Below are positions 1 through 5,600 of a stretch of 6,762 nt of DNA, piece after piece. Both the position numbers and the translations under genes were made by a program. Numbering within the stretch: the stretch's first letter is position 1; each line of letters begins with the position of its first letter. The notes beneath the pieces were generated by a model. That model searched no databases. It was not told where the DNA came from and saw only the letters and a list, made by a program, of their open reading frames with translations. This stretch comes from Tigheibacillus jepli (lineage in GTDB: Bacteria > Bacillota > Bacilli > Bacillales > Amphibacillaceae): NCBI RefSeq assembly GCF_030732005.1, contig NZ_JAROCA010000098.1, positions 1 through 6,762 on the forward strand. Reading direction: 5' to 3'.

Positions 1-162
1 TACCCAAAAACCGATATATTGCCCAAAACGTCTTACATCTTTTTTTGATTAACTACTTGACTTTTACCGCAGTCTATATTCGGCTAGCATCCGGATAAAT
101 CGTTTCAATGCCCGCACACTGCAAAAGCCTAGTCCGGACAAGCTGTTTCAGTGTCCGTTGCG

Positions 163-180
163 TCACTTGGTACCAGGTGA
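163..180. repeat. 18-bp near-perfect palindrome
   Basis: TCACTTGGT is followed directly by ACCAGGTGA. The two 9-base arms are complementary apart from one T-G pair, and there is no spacer. A zero-spacer palindrome could bind a dimeric protein or mark the edge of an inserted element. It lies immediately beside the first 52-bp tandem repeat, sharing its last two bases with it, so it may be a boundary of that array. No nearby promoter supports calling it an operator. Confidence 0.45.
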
Positions 181-334
181 ACTACCGAACGAAAGAAATA
201 TCACGGCATTCGGTCGCTCATAAGCTCGATGAACTACTGAACGAGAAAAAAATCATGTCATTCGGTCGCTCATAAGCTCGATGAACTACTGAACGAAGAA
301 AAAGTCGCGTCGTTCGGTAGCTTATAACATGAAT
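179..334. repeat. 52-bp tandem repeat, about three copies, each an imperfect hairpin
   Basis: Units begin at 179, 231 and 283, each with GAACTACYGAACGA. Units 1 and 2 are both 52 bp and share an identical last 24 bases. Unit 3 diverges after its middle, and a decayed fourth start may lie at 331-345. Within each unit the core CCGAA/CTGAA near the start is complementary to TTCGG about 20 bases later, so each unit can fold as a hairpin. In unit 3 the right arm CGTTCGGTAG matches the left arm almost perfectly. There are no unique spacers of regular length, so this is not a CRISPR array. It resembles clustered intergenic REP-like repeats. No function can be assigned. Confidence 0.75.
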
Positions 335-395
335 AGCAGACCGAATGGATTGATAATCACACTAATCAATTTACCGATTAGGGCGTTCCTTTAAC

Positions 396-436
396 AAAAA
401 ATAAAAAAAGCATCATACCACGCTTTGGCATCACGC
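396..436 (-). terminator. Rho-independent terminator of the DedA gene
   Basis: Read leftward, GCGTGATGCC (427-436) pairs with GGTATGATGC (410-419) around a 7-base loop, with two G-U pairs and one mismatch. The stem is followed by a T-rich tract (409 down to 396, broken by one A). The left arm overlaps the DedA stop codon at 431-433, so the hairpin forms at the very end of that mRNA. Confidence 0.75.
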
Positions 437-1048
437 TTTCTTTTTTCTGTGCCGAACCCATATAAAGAAAATGAAACATATCGCACCCAACCCAAGCAGG
501 AAATAAACTGCAGTAGCGTACATTTCCACGTAAACAACTATTTTGGTCCATGACCTGCCTAATGCTGCGCCAATGAAAACTAGCAAGCTGTTCCACAGCA
601 GCGTACCGATTAGCGTCAGGGATACAAATAATGTAAAATTCATCTTCGTCATGCCGGCCGGGACGGAAATTACGCTGCGTACCAATGGTATCATCCTGCA
701 AAACAACACGGTCCAATAACCGTATCTTAAAAACCAGGTAGTGCCCCGCTCCAGATCCTCTTTTTTAAATGGCAGCCATTTTCCACCATCCTCCAGCACC
801 TGTCCAAGTCGCTCAACTGTCAGGAACCTTCCAATGCAGTATAAGATAATGGCGCCAAGTAACGAGCCTGTTGTAGAAGTGACAATTACACCGGACAAAC
901 TTAAGGATGTATAGCTTGTCATAAAGCCACCAAAAGGTAAAATAACTTCGGAGGGAATAGGCGGAAAAAGATTCTCAAGGGCCATCATAAATAGAATACC
1001 CAAATAACCAAACTGCTCCATTATTTCCATAATCCAGGTTTGCAACAC
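431..1048 (-). CDS. DedA family (VTT/SNARE-associated domain) membrane protein
   Basis: This is a 205-residue integral membrane protein of the DedA family. Members are known or proposed to act as phospholipid scramblases/flippases or proton-dependent transporters that help recycle envelope lipid carriers and maintain membrane homeostasis. Visible signatures are the N-terminal E25-N-x-x-P-P-I-P-S-E34 re-entrant motif, the F116-C-R-x-x-P-x-x-R124 motif followed by A131-G132, and G148-T-L-L-W-N. Hydrophobic segments lie around residues 12-24, 48-72, 112-128, 138-163 and 172-197, with a basic tail RHRKKKA. Length is normal for the family. The start is a GTG with a weak GGTGA upstream. An in-frame ATG at 1028-1030 is an alternative but has no better ribosome site. 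It ends in a clear terminator and appears to be a single-gene unit, although read-through from the upstream beta-propeller gene is possible. The exact substrate cannot be told from sequence. Confidence 0.93.
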   Translation of the reverse strand: MLQTWIMEIMEQFGYLGILFMMALENLFPPIPSEVILPFGGFMTSYTSLSLSGVIVTSTTGSLLGAIILYCIGRFLTVERLGQVLEDGGKWLPFKKEDLERGTTWFLRYGYWTVLFCRMIPLVRSVISVPAGMTKMNFTLFVSLTLIGTLLWNSLLVFIGAALGRSWTKIVVYVEMYATAVYFLLGLGAICFIFFIWVRHRKKKA

Positions 1049-1159
1049 AAATCACCATCACTCAATATATTCTAAAGGCATGTCCCTTTTCTAAAATATA
1101 GTAATGTTTTTCATATTTATGACTGGGAGTGATGGAATAACTATTGAAAATCCATCGAA

Positions 1160-2041
1160 TTAATGGCTGCCAGCTTGGAAAAACACCGGAGCATCGTCAA
1201 CATGCTTCAATAATAGATCTACCTCCATTCCCGCTTTGACCCAAACATCACCCTGTTTGCCCTGCCTGTACCAGGTAATATAATTTCCGATAACCTGTGG
1301 CCTGTTATCGAATTGTCCATCTTTTGGAAAAGAAATCTGTCTTTGTTCTTTTGATTTGATATCAATCACATATAAACTGGTGTGCATGGTTGGAACGGGG
1401 CCTTCTTTCCATTTCTTGTTCTCTTTAGCCCTTGCAACAATCACTTGATTTTTGGATAGCCATTCCAGATCGAGGTCGACATATCCATTCGGCGTATATT
1501 CCTTTTGCCGTGTTGCAATTGGTATGTCGGCTATGGTCATATTTTTATTTTCAACATAAAATCTTCCCTCACCGGAAATATAGGCAAGTTTTTCTTCATA
1601 CGGAGACCATTTCATCCAATTTGGGTTGTTTAGCATCTTCCCCAAGAACATTTTCAAAGCCTTTTGGCTGCCCATTTTTTGTATGCGTAACATTCAGTAC
1701 ACCAAAATTAAAAGCAATTTGGTTTTTGGTTGGCGACCATTGAAAACTGTATGTTCCCGGCGTTTCATATGGACGGTAGCTTTTCTCTTGCTTCGTGTCA
1801 TAGACATATAACAGCGTTTTTTCTTCTTGCTCGTCACCGTTCAAATATGCAATGAACCTGCCGTCATGTGACCACTTAGGAGTTCTCACATTCATACTAG
1901 TAGTCAGTTGGCGTTCTTTTCCTTCATCCAGCATCCATAGCTGGTTATCGCGTATGAAGGCTGCTTTGAGTGGTGCTTTGGCAGAACAATTGGTGAGAAA
2001 ACGAAAAAGGCTAATATACCAAAAATAGTGATTCGTTTCAC
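1160..2041 (-). pseudogene. TolB-like (PD40) secreted beta-propeller protein, broken by two one-base frameshifts
   Basis: The coding sequence can be followed from a GTG at 2039-2041 to the TAA at 1160-1162, about 293 codons, but only by changing frame twice. The GTG has an excellent AAGGAGGG site (2049-2056) seven bases upstream and starts a signal peptide (MKRITIFGILAFFVFSP). Near 1983-1987 one T seems missing (GTTCT where GTTTCT would be expected), and the next frame continues with AKAPLKAAFIRDNQLW. This frame carries PD40-type blade motifs (PKWSHDGRFIAY, FQWSPTKNQIAF). Near 1618-1625 one extra base in the AAA/TTT run shifts back to the first frame, giving QPNWMKWSPYEEKLAY and the rest of the propeller to PVFFQAGSH. 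The two indels cancel, so the first and last parts share a frame. The intact family is exported by Bacillaceae; its function is not established. Without correction, gene callers will report two overlapping ORFs (1160-1693 and 1596-2177). Sequencing error is a real alternative to pseudogenisation. Confidence 0.8.
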
Positions 2042-2225
2042 GGAACATCCCTCCTTGGGTATAGGATGTCCGAAAATAGAGATGATGATTTTTATTTGTC
2101 GAGTTGGGGAAGGTTGCTTTCATAAATATGGATTCACCAAGGATGAGAGAGCGCTTGTGAATTAGTATGGATTTCATCTATGTAAACCTACCGAATTTTC
2201 TTCCGAGTCTTTGCCACCTATCCGG

Positions 2226-2810
2226 TTAAGCATGCTCCTCCTCTGCATCATTCATATCATCAATCAATTTTTCCGCGGCACGTTTGTAAAAATTGCTGAT
2301 ATTTGCAAATGAAGCAATTAAAAGGAGCCTTTGAATATATGCCTTGTCCGCCTCATCGTGTTGTTCGGCTTGTTCTTGGGCTACTGTAATGTTTTTACGC
2401 ATCCCGTCAGTCGTTTCTTGGACATCTCTTTTGCGAATATGCAAAAAGCTCTCGTAAAGTTGTTCCAAATTAAGTTCACCTGCAGAAACTTTTTTGTTCA
2501 ATGGCTGCAATAAATCCTTGATGTCACCGATGGAAAGCGTTCCTTTCAAATGATAAATCAAGCTAATTAAAATGAGGTGTTCTTTTGTGTACCGTTTATT
2601 TTGAATCGGGAAAAATAACTTGCCTTTTGCATAGTTATTAATCATCGTTTTTGTCATGATTTTTTCATCCGGGTTTCTTTTGTTCCCGGCGAATTTCTTT
2701 TCAAACAATTGGATAACCTGATCCATATATAGGTCAATCTCAGGGATATCTTCCAATGATAAATAATTATTCAATTCCAGTTCCTGTAGCAGGTCTGTTT
2801 CGTTTTCCAT
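2226..2810 (-). CDS. DUF1836 domain protein, likely MerR-like DNA-binding regulator
   Basis: This is a 194-residue cytoplasmic protein of the DUF1836 family (known from Bacilli and Clostridia; no member has an established role that I can name). Visible signatures are IPEIDLYMDQV at residues 22-32, then TKTMINNYAKGKL at 53-65 followed by NKRYTKEHLILISLIYHLK. Together these look like a MerR-type helix-turn-helix, which makes transcriptional regulation likely by inference. The C-terminal third is helical and charged, ending in an acidic tail. The start is the ATG at 2808-2810, preceded by GGAGGAG nine bases upstream. The longer frame would need a TTG at 2844-2846, which lies inside the -10 box of the gene's own promoter and so cannot be the start. 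The broken beta-propeller gene lies 184 bp downstream on the same strand. The hemolysin III gene diverges from it. Confidence 0.85.
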   Translation of the reverse strand: MENETDLLQELELNNYLSLEDIPEIDLYMDQVIQLFEKKFAGNKRNPDEKIMTKTMINNYAKGKLFFPIQNKRYTKEHLILISLIYHLKGTLSIGDIKDLLQPLNKKVSAGELNLEQLYESFLHIRKRDVQETTDGMRKNITVAQEQAEQHDEADKAYIQRLLLIASFANISNFYKRAAEKLIDDMNDAEEEHA

Positions 2811-2845
2811 CCGGCTTTTCTCCTCCATGTGTATCGTATATACCA

Positions 2846-2873
2846 ATTATAGCCAAAAATATCTGCTTTTCAA
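2846..2873 (-). promoter_or_regulatory. Sigma-A promoter for the DUF1836 gene
   Basis: Read leftward: -35 TTGAAA (2868-2873), a 16-base spacer, and a consensus -10 TATAAT (2846-2851). The start codon lies about 35 bases downstream of the -10, which leaves room for a short leader with the GGAGGAG site. The -35 box is only three bases from the -35 box of the opposing hemolysin III promoter. Confidence 0.75.
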
Positions 2874-2876
2874 GTG

Positions 2877-2905
2877 TTGACTACATGATATAATGCGTGT
2901 ATCAT
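2877..2905 (+). promoter_or_regulatory. Sigma-A-like promoter for the hemolysin III gene
   Basis: TTGACT (2877-2882), a 17-base spacer and TATCAT (2900-2905) form a good sigma-A match. An inverted repeat, ATGATA (2885-2890) and TATCAT (2900-2905), spans the spacer and -10 and could be an operator. Its arms are short, so this is tentative. The promoter places the transcript start near 2912, downstream of the ATG at 2893-2895, which supports the later TTG start for hemolysin III. A TATAAT at 2889-2894 is an alternative -10 but lacks a good -35. Confidence 0.6.
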
Positions 2906-2949
2906 TAAACATAGTAATCAAAACTACGTTAAGGAAATGGGGTAAAAAA

Positions 2950-3597
2950 TTGAACGTTTATATTCGTGAACCTATCAATGGACTAACACATTTAATCGGT
3001 GCAATATTATCGTTTGTCGGTCTGCTGGCACTGGTGATCAAAGCAAGCACGGCAACGGAATCCGCACTGGCAATCGCCGCTGTCATCATGTTCGGCACCA
3101 GCATGATCCTATTGTACTCGGCATCCGCCACCTATCATATGGTAATGGCAAGGGATCGCGTCATATTTTTCTTTCGACGGGTCGATCACTCGATGATATT
3201 TGTCCTGATTGCCGGAACATACACACCACTTTGCCTGATCAGTCTTAATGGGGCGCTGGGATGGACATTATTCGGTATCGTCAATGGGCTGGCGTTGCTG
3301 GGTGTCATTTATAAATTGGTTTGGTTTCATGCACCAAGATGGTTGTCCACGTTATTGTATCTGGGTATGGGATGGATTGTTATTTTCGTCAGTCCCGTAC
3401 TTGCTTCCAGAATTGGAGCGGATGGCATGACGATGCTAATTATAGGCGGGGCGTTTTACACAATTGGTGGTTTCATTTATTGGCTGAAACCTAAATTCCT
3501 GGAATTCAAGCATATGGGTTTTCACGAGATTTTCCACATTTTCATCATGTTTGGTACCCTGTTTCACTTTTTCTGCATATTTGGATATGTGATATGA
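2950..3597 (+). CDS. Hemolysin III family (PAQR/TrhA-like) membrane protein
   Basis: This is a 215-residue seven-helix membrane protein of the hemolysin III/PAQR family. Bacterial members include the TrhA/YqfA proteins, linked to membrane lipid homeostasis. The haemolytic name is historical and does not prove toxicity. Family motifs are REPINGLTHLIGA at residues 6-18, S57-x-S-x-T-Y-H63, R77-V-D-H80-S with AGTYTP following, and the C-terminal GFHEIFHIFIMFG. H63, D79, H192 and H196 match the conserved metal-site residues of the family. I chose the TTG at 2950-2952 because it gives the usual N-terminus, has a GGGGT-type site six bases upstream, and lies downstream of the predicted promoter. The longer frame from the ATG at 2893 overlaps the promoter and adds 19 residues not expected in the family. 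The gene ends convergent with the M42 peptidase gene, across a hairpin-rich gap. Confidence 0.92.
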   Translation: MNVYIREPINGLTHLIGAILSFVGLLALVIKASTATESALAIAAVIMFGTSMILLYSASATYHMVMARDRVIFFFRRVDHSMIFVLIAGTYTPLCLISLNGALGWTLFGIVNGLALLGVIYKLVWFHAPRWLSTLLYLGMGWIVIFVSPVLASRIGADGMTMLIIGGAFYTIGGFIYWLKPKFLEFKHMGFHEIFHIFIMFGTLFHFFCIFGYVI

Positions 3598-3643
3598 GCT
3601 ATATAAATGAACTTCACGGGTGTCAGGCTCCCAAATAAAGTGA

Positions 3644-3690
3644 AACTTCATTCAGTGGGGTTTCCCTTTCTCACCCACTGAATGTTAGTT
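3644..3690. repeat. Inverted repeat with 11-bp perfect stem downstream of hemolysin III
   Basis: CATTCAGTGGG (3649-3659) pairs perfectly with CCCACTGAATG (3674-3684) around a 14-base loop. After a small internal bulge the stem continues with AACT (3644-3647) and AGTT (3687-3690). No T-run follows on either strand, so it is not a standard terminator. It may protect the 3' end of the hemolysin III transcript or belong to an interspersed intergenic element. Confidence 0.65.
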
Positions 3691-3720
3691 GAACCAATCG
3701 GGCTTTTGACTTTCTGTTGA

Positions 3721-3761
3721 CCCCCACTTTAATCATTTAATTCAAATGATTAAAGTGGGGG
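3721..3761. repeat. 18-bp perfect inverted repeat, 5-base loop
   Basis: CCCCCACTTTAATCATTT (3721-3738) is followed by AATTC and then the exact reverse complement (3744-3761). The stem is long and perfect, unlike ordinary terminators, and neither strand has a following T-run. Its base sequence CCCACT/AGTGGG also occurs in the hairpin 40 bp upstream, so the two may be parts of one element. It sits between convergent genes, where strong RNA structures may block read-through or antisense transcription. A mobile or REP-like origin is equally possible. Confidence 0.8.
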
Positions 3762-3787
3762 GGCTTACAGCCAGTTAATACTGCGAT

Positions 3788-3825
3788 AAAAACGCGAATC
3801 TGTTTCTACTCAGATCCGCGTTTTT
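3788..3825. terminator. Bidirectional rho-independent terminator, chiefly for the M42 peptidase
   Basis: AAAACGCGAATCTG and CAGATCCGCGTTTT form a stem around an 8-base loop. Read leftward the only imperfect pair is a G-U and the stem is followed by TTTTT, ending the peptidase transcript seven bases after its stop. Read rightward there is one A-C mismatch and the stem is followed by TTTTTCTT, so it can also stop transcripts from hemolysin III. Confidence 0.85.
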
Positions 3826-3831
3826 CTTATG

Positions 3832-4887
3832 TTAATATGCCTGCATATCGGACTGTACATAGTGATAAAGCAACTGCAATGTACAAGCCAATGAATCTTC
3901 ATGTGTTCGTTCAAAAGCGTGCGAAGAATCAATTCCCGGTCCAATCAAGCCATGAATAATATCGTGGCCGGCCCTTATAGCTGCTGAAGCATCGGAACCA
4001 TAGTACGGATAAATATCCAGCTTGTAGGCTATGTCATTTTTGGTTGCTAAATCGACAAGGTGGTTGCGCAGTCCATAATGATATGGTCCGCTAGCATCTT
4101 TCACGCAAATCGATACCGTATATTCATCCGTAGATTGGCCATCCCCCATTGCACCCATATCAACCGCCAGATATTCGACCGTTTCCGGTGTAATGTTGGA
4201 ATTGCCGCCATAACCGATTTCTTCATTGTTGGAAATCAGGAAATGTGTTGTGTATGGCAAAATAACATTTTCCGTTTGGACTTGCTTGATCAGCTGCAGC
4301 AAAATCGCTACACTCGCCTTGTCATCCAAATGGCGCGATTTGATAAACCCATTGTCACAAATCTCCACGCGTGGATCCAATGAGACAAAATCACCAACTG
4401 CAATGCCGAGTGCATGCACTTCTTCTGCGTTCTCCACTTTAGCATCAATGCGCACTTCCATGTTTTCCTGATTTCTCTTAGCCTTTCCCGCATCTTTATA
4501 CACATGTACGGAAGTTTGATGCATCAAGATCGTGCCTGTGAACGTTTTGCCGGAAGCCGTATGAATTTCACAGTACTCCCCTTCGATGGCATTATATTTG
4601 TATCCACCAATCAAATCGAGGCGCAGACGACCGTTGCTTTTCACCTCTTTTACCATCGCTCCAAGCGTATCCACATGGGCTGTCAGCATCCGATGTTGTG
4701 TATTATCTTTGCCCGGCAACGTTGCAATCAGACCCCCTTTGCGATTACGCTTTGTTTCCACATTATACTTGTGCAAATAATCCTCCACAAATGAAATGAC
4801 CTTTTTTGTATAGCCTGATGGACTTGGAATAGATACCAATTGTTGAATCAATATTTTTGTTTCCGTTGTGTCGGGTTGAAAAGCCAT
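3832..4887 (-). CDS. M42 family metallopeptidase (glutamyl aminopeptidase/endoglucanase-like)
   Basis: This is a 351-residue cytoplasmic dinuclear-metal aminopeptidase of family M42, which trims short peptides from their N-terminus and usually forms a dodecameric tetrahedral shell. The older endoglucanase label for this family is not supported by its peptidase motifs. Metal and catalytic residues are visible in order: H71 and D73 in TAHVDTLG, D188 in SRHLDDKAS, the catalytic E222 and ligand E223 in SNNEEIGYGG, D243 in AVDMGAMGDG, and H323 in GPGIDSSHAFERTH. All are intact and the length is normal. B. subtilis has three paralogues (YsdC, YhfE, YtoP). From memory this sequence is closest to YhfE, but I have not assigned the symbol. 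The ATG at 4885-4887 has an AAAGGGGAA site about nine bases upstream. It is divergent from padR, with a 155-bp shared upstream region, and ends in its own terminator. Confidence 0.95.
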   Translation of the reverse strand: MAFQPDTTETKILIQQLVSIPSPSGYTKKVISFVEDYLHKYNVETKRNRKGGLIATLPGKDNTQHRMLTAHVDTLGAMVKEVKSNGRLRLDLIGGYKYNAIEGEYCEIHTASGKTFTGTILMHQTSVHVYKDAGKAKRNQENMEVRIDAKVENAEEVHALGIAVGDFVSLDPRVEICDNGFIKSRHLDDKASVAILLQLIKQVQTENVILPYTTHFLISNNEEIGYGGNSNITPETVEYLAVDMGAMGDGQSTDEYTVSICVKDASGPYHYGLRNHLVDLATKNDIAYKLDIYPYYGSDASAAIRAGHDIIHGLIGPGIDSSHAFERTHEDSLACTLQLLYHYVQSDMQAY

Positions 4888-4982
4888 ATGTATATTCCCC
4901 TTTCTATTAAATTATGTACACTTTGAGTTTAGCGCTTGAAAAGAAAAGCGACAACTATTTGCGTCTTTTTTTGGAAATAAAC

Positions 4983-5011
4983 TTGTGAAATATTCAGACG
5001 TAATGTATCAT
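4983..5011 (+). promoter_or_regulatory. Putative sigma-A promoter for padR-DUF4188
   Basis: TTGTGA (4983-4988), a 17-base spacer and TATCAT (5006-5011) match a sigma-A promoter. The PadR start codon is 31 bases downstream of the -10, after an AGGTGG ribosome site. PadR-family repressors usually regulate their own operon, but I could not find a convincing ATGT/ACAT-type PadR palindrome here. Confidence 0.55.
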
Positions 5012-5042
5012 GAGAATATATATCAAAAAGATAGGTGGTACA

Positions 5043-5597
5043 ATGACAGCAAGAAAGGATACAACGTATGCCATATTGGGACTGCTCACAACTGGTCATC
5101 AGACCGGATATGCCATCAAACAATTGATGGATCAGAGCCTGAACCATTTTTGGAAAATCAGCTACGGGCAAATTTATCCGATATTGAAGCAATTGGCAGC
5201 GAATGGTCTGGTCACTGTGGAAGAAACAACCGAAGCGGGCCGTGGCAAAAAAATATACCATATCACCGAAAAGGGCAAAGCCGCTCTACGTCATTGGCTA
5301 AGTGAGCCTGCTTGTGACTTGCCAACGGTAAAAAGTGATTTCCTCTTAAAGCTATTTTTTGGCAAACATGAAAGCATTTCTGCAACCATCACAAAAATCC
5401 GTCAACATGAAAAAGCATTACAAAAGCGTTACCAAACGTACAGGAGCATTGAAATATCCATACAAAACGACCATGCATCTGAAGATCAAATATACTGGCA
5501 GATGACCCTGGAATACGGGATTTATGAGACAAAGGCTGCAATTAAATGGTGCAAAGATATGCTTGAAAAACTGGAAGAATTCAAAAAGGAGGCGTGA
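5043..5597 (+). CDS. PadR family transcriptional regulator
   Basis: This is a 184-residue cytoplasmic repressor of the PadR family with the two-part layout of the subfamily that has a Vir_act_alpha_C domain. The N-terminal winged helix-turn-helix (residues 9-85) shows YAILGLL, GYAIKQLM, SYGQIYPILKQLAANGLV and GRGKKIYHITEKGKAAL. The C-terminal dimerisation domain (about 95-175) is helical and includes YWQMTLEYGIYETKAAIKWC. The start is the ATG at 5043-5045, with AGGTGG five bases upstream. The longer frame starting at 5010 overlaps the -10 box of the promoter and is rejected. Its stop (5595-5597) lies just beyond an AAAGGAGG site that serves the next gene, so the two are translationally coupled. 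PadR repressors often control the adjacent gene in response to a small aromatic or lipophilic compound. The ligand here is unknown. Confidence 0.93.
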   Translation: MTARKDTTYAILGLLTTGHQTGYAIKQLMDQSLNHFWKISYGQIYPILKQLAANGLVTVEETTEAGRGKKIYHITEKGKAALRHWLSEPACDLPTVKSDFLLKLFFGKHESISATITKIRQHEKALQKRYQTYRSIEISIQNDHASEDQIYWQMTLEYGIYETKAAIKWCKDMLEKLEEFKKEA

Positions 5598-5600
5598 AAA

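Larger units (their letters stand above)
1..395. other. Gene-free, repeat-rich intergenic region
   Basis: No supportable gene lies here. The reading frames are short: a rightward frame open from the window edge to a stop at 96-98, and a leftward GTG frame of about 31 codons ending in TAG, which has no ribosome site. Neither resembles a protein I recognise. The right half is filled by the 52-bp tandem repeats described separately. The left half has a hairpin (CGGACA at 135-140 pairing with TGTCCG at 152-157, with an inner CTG/CAG stem) and a near-perfect palindrome at 163-180. The high density of inverted repeats suggests non-coding interspersed elements or remnants of a mobile element. That origin is an inference. 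Confidence 0.6.

Noticed and set aside
3..98. C-terminal fragment of a rightward gene entering from the left edge
   Set aside because: The frame is open for about 31 codons but shows no recognisable motif, and other frames are open for similar lengths, so a gene end cannot be supported.
179..334. CRISPR-like array
   Set aside because: The repeats are contiguous 52-bp tandem units with gradual divergence. There are no constant repeats separated by unique spacers and no cas genes nearby.
1131..1156. GATGGA/TCCATC inverted repeat after the beta-propeller gene as a terminator
   Set aside because: The stem is only six bases with a 14-base loop and has no T-run, so it is unlikely to terminate transcription.
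3721..3761. Long hairpin as a rho-independent terminator
   Set aside because: Neither strand has a T-run after the stem, and a proper terminator is present at 3788-3825.
4060..4794. Several rightward open frames inside the M42 peptidase gene
   Set aside because: They are shadows of a fully intact, motif-complete leftward gene and have no ribosome sites or recognisable domains.
5003..5031. PadR operator next to its own -10 box
   Set aside because: Only one ATGT half-site is present. No matching ACAT half at the usual spacing was found, so an operator cannot be supported.
4929..5261. Leftward 110-codon frame across the padR start
   Set aside because: It overlaps the padR promoter and coding region antisense and its translation resembles no protein family.
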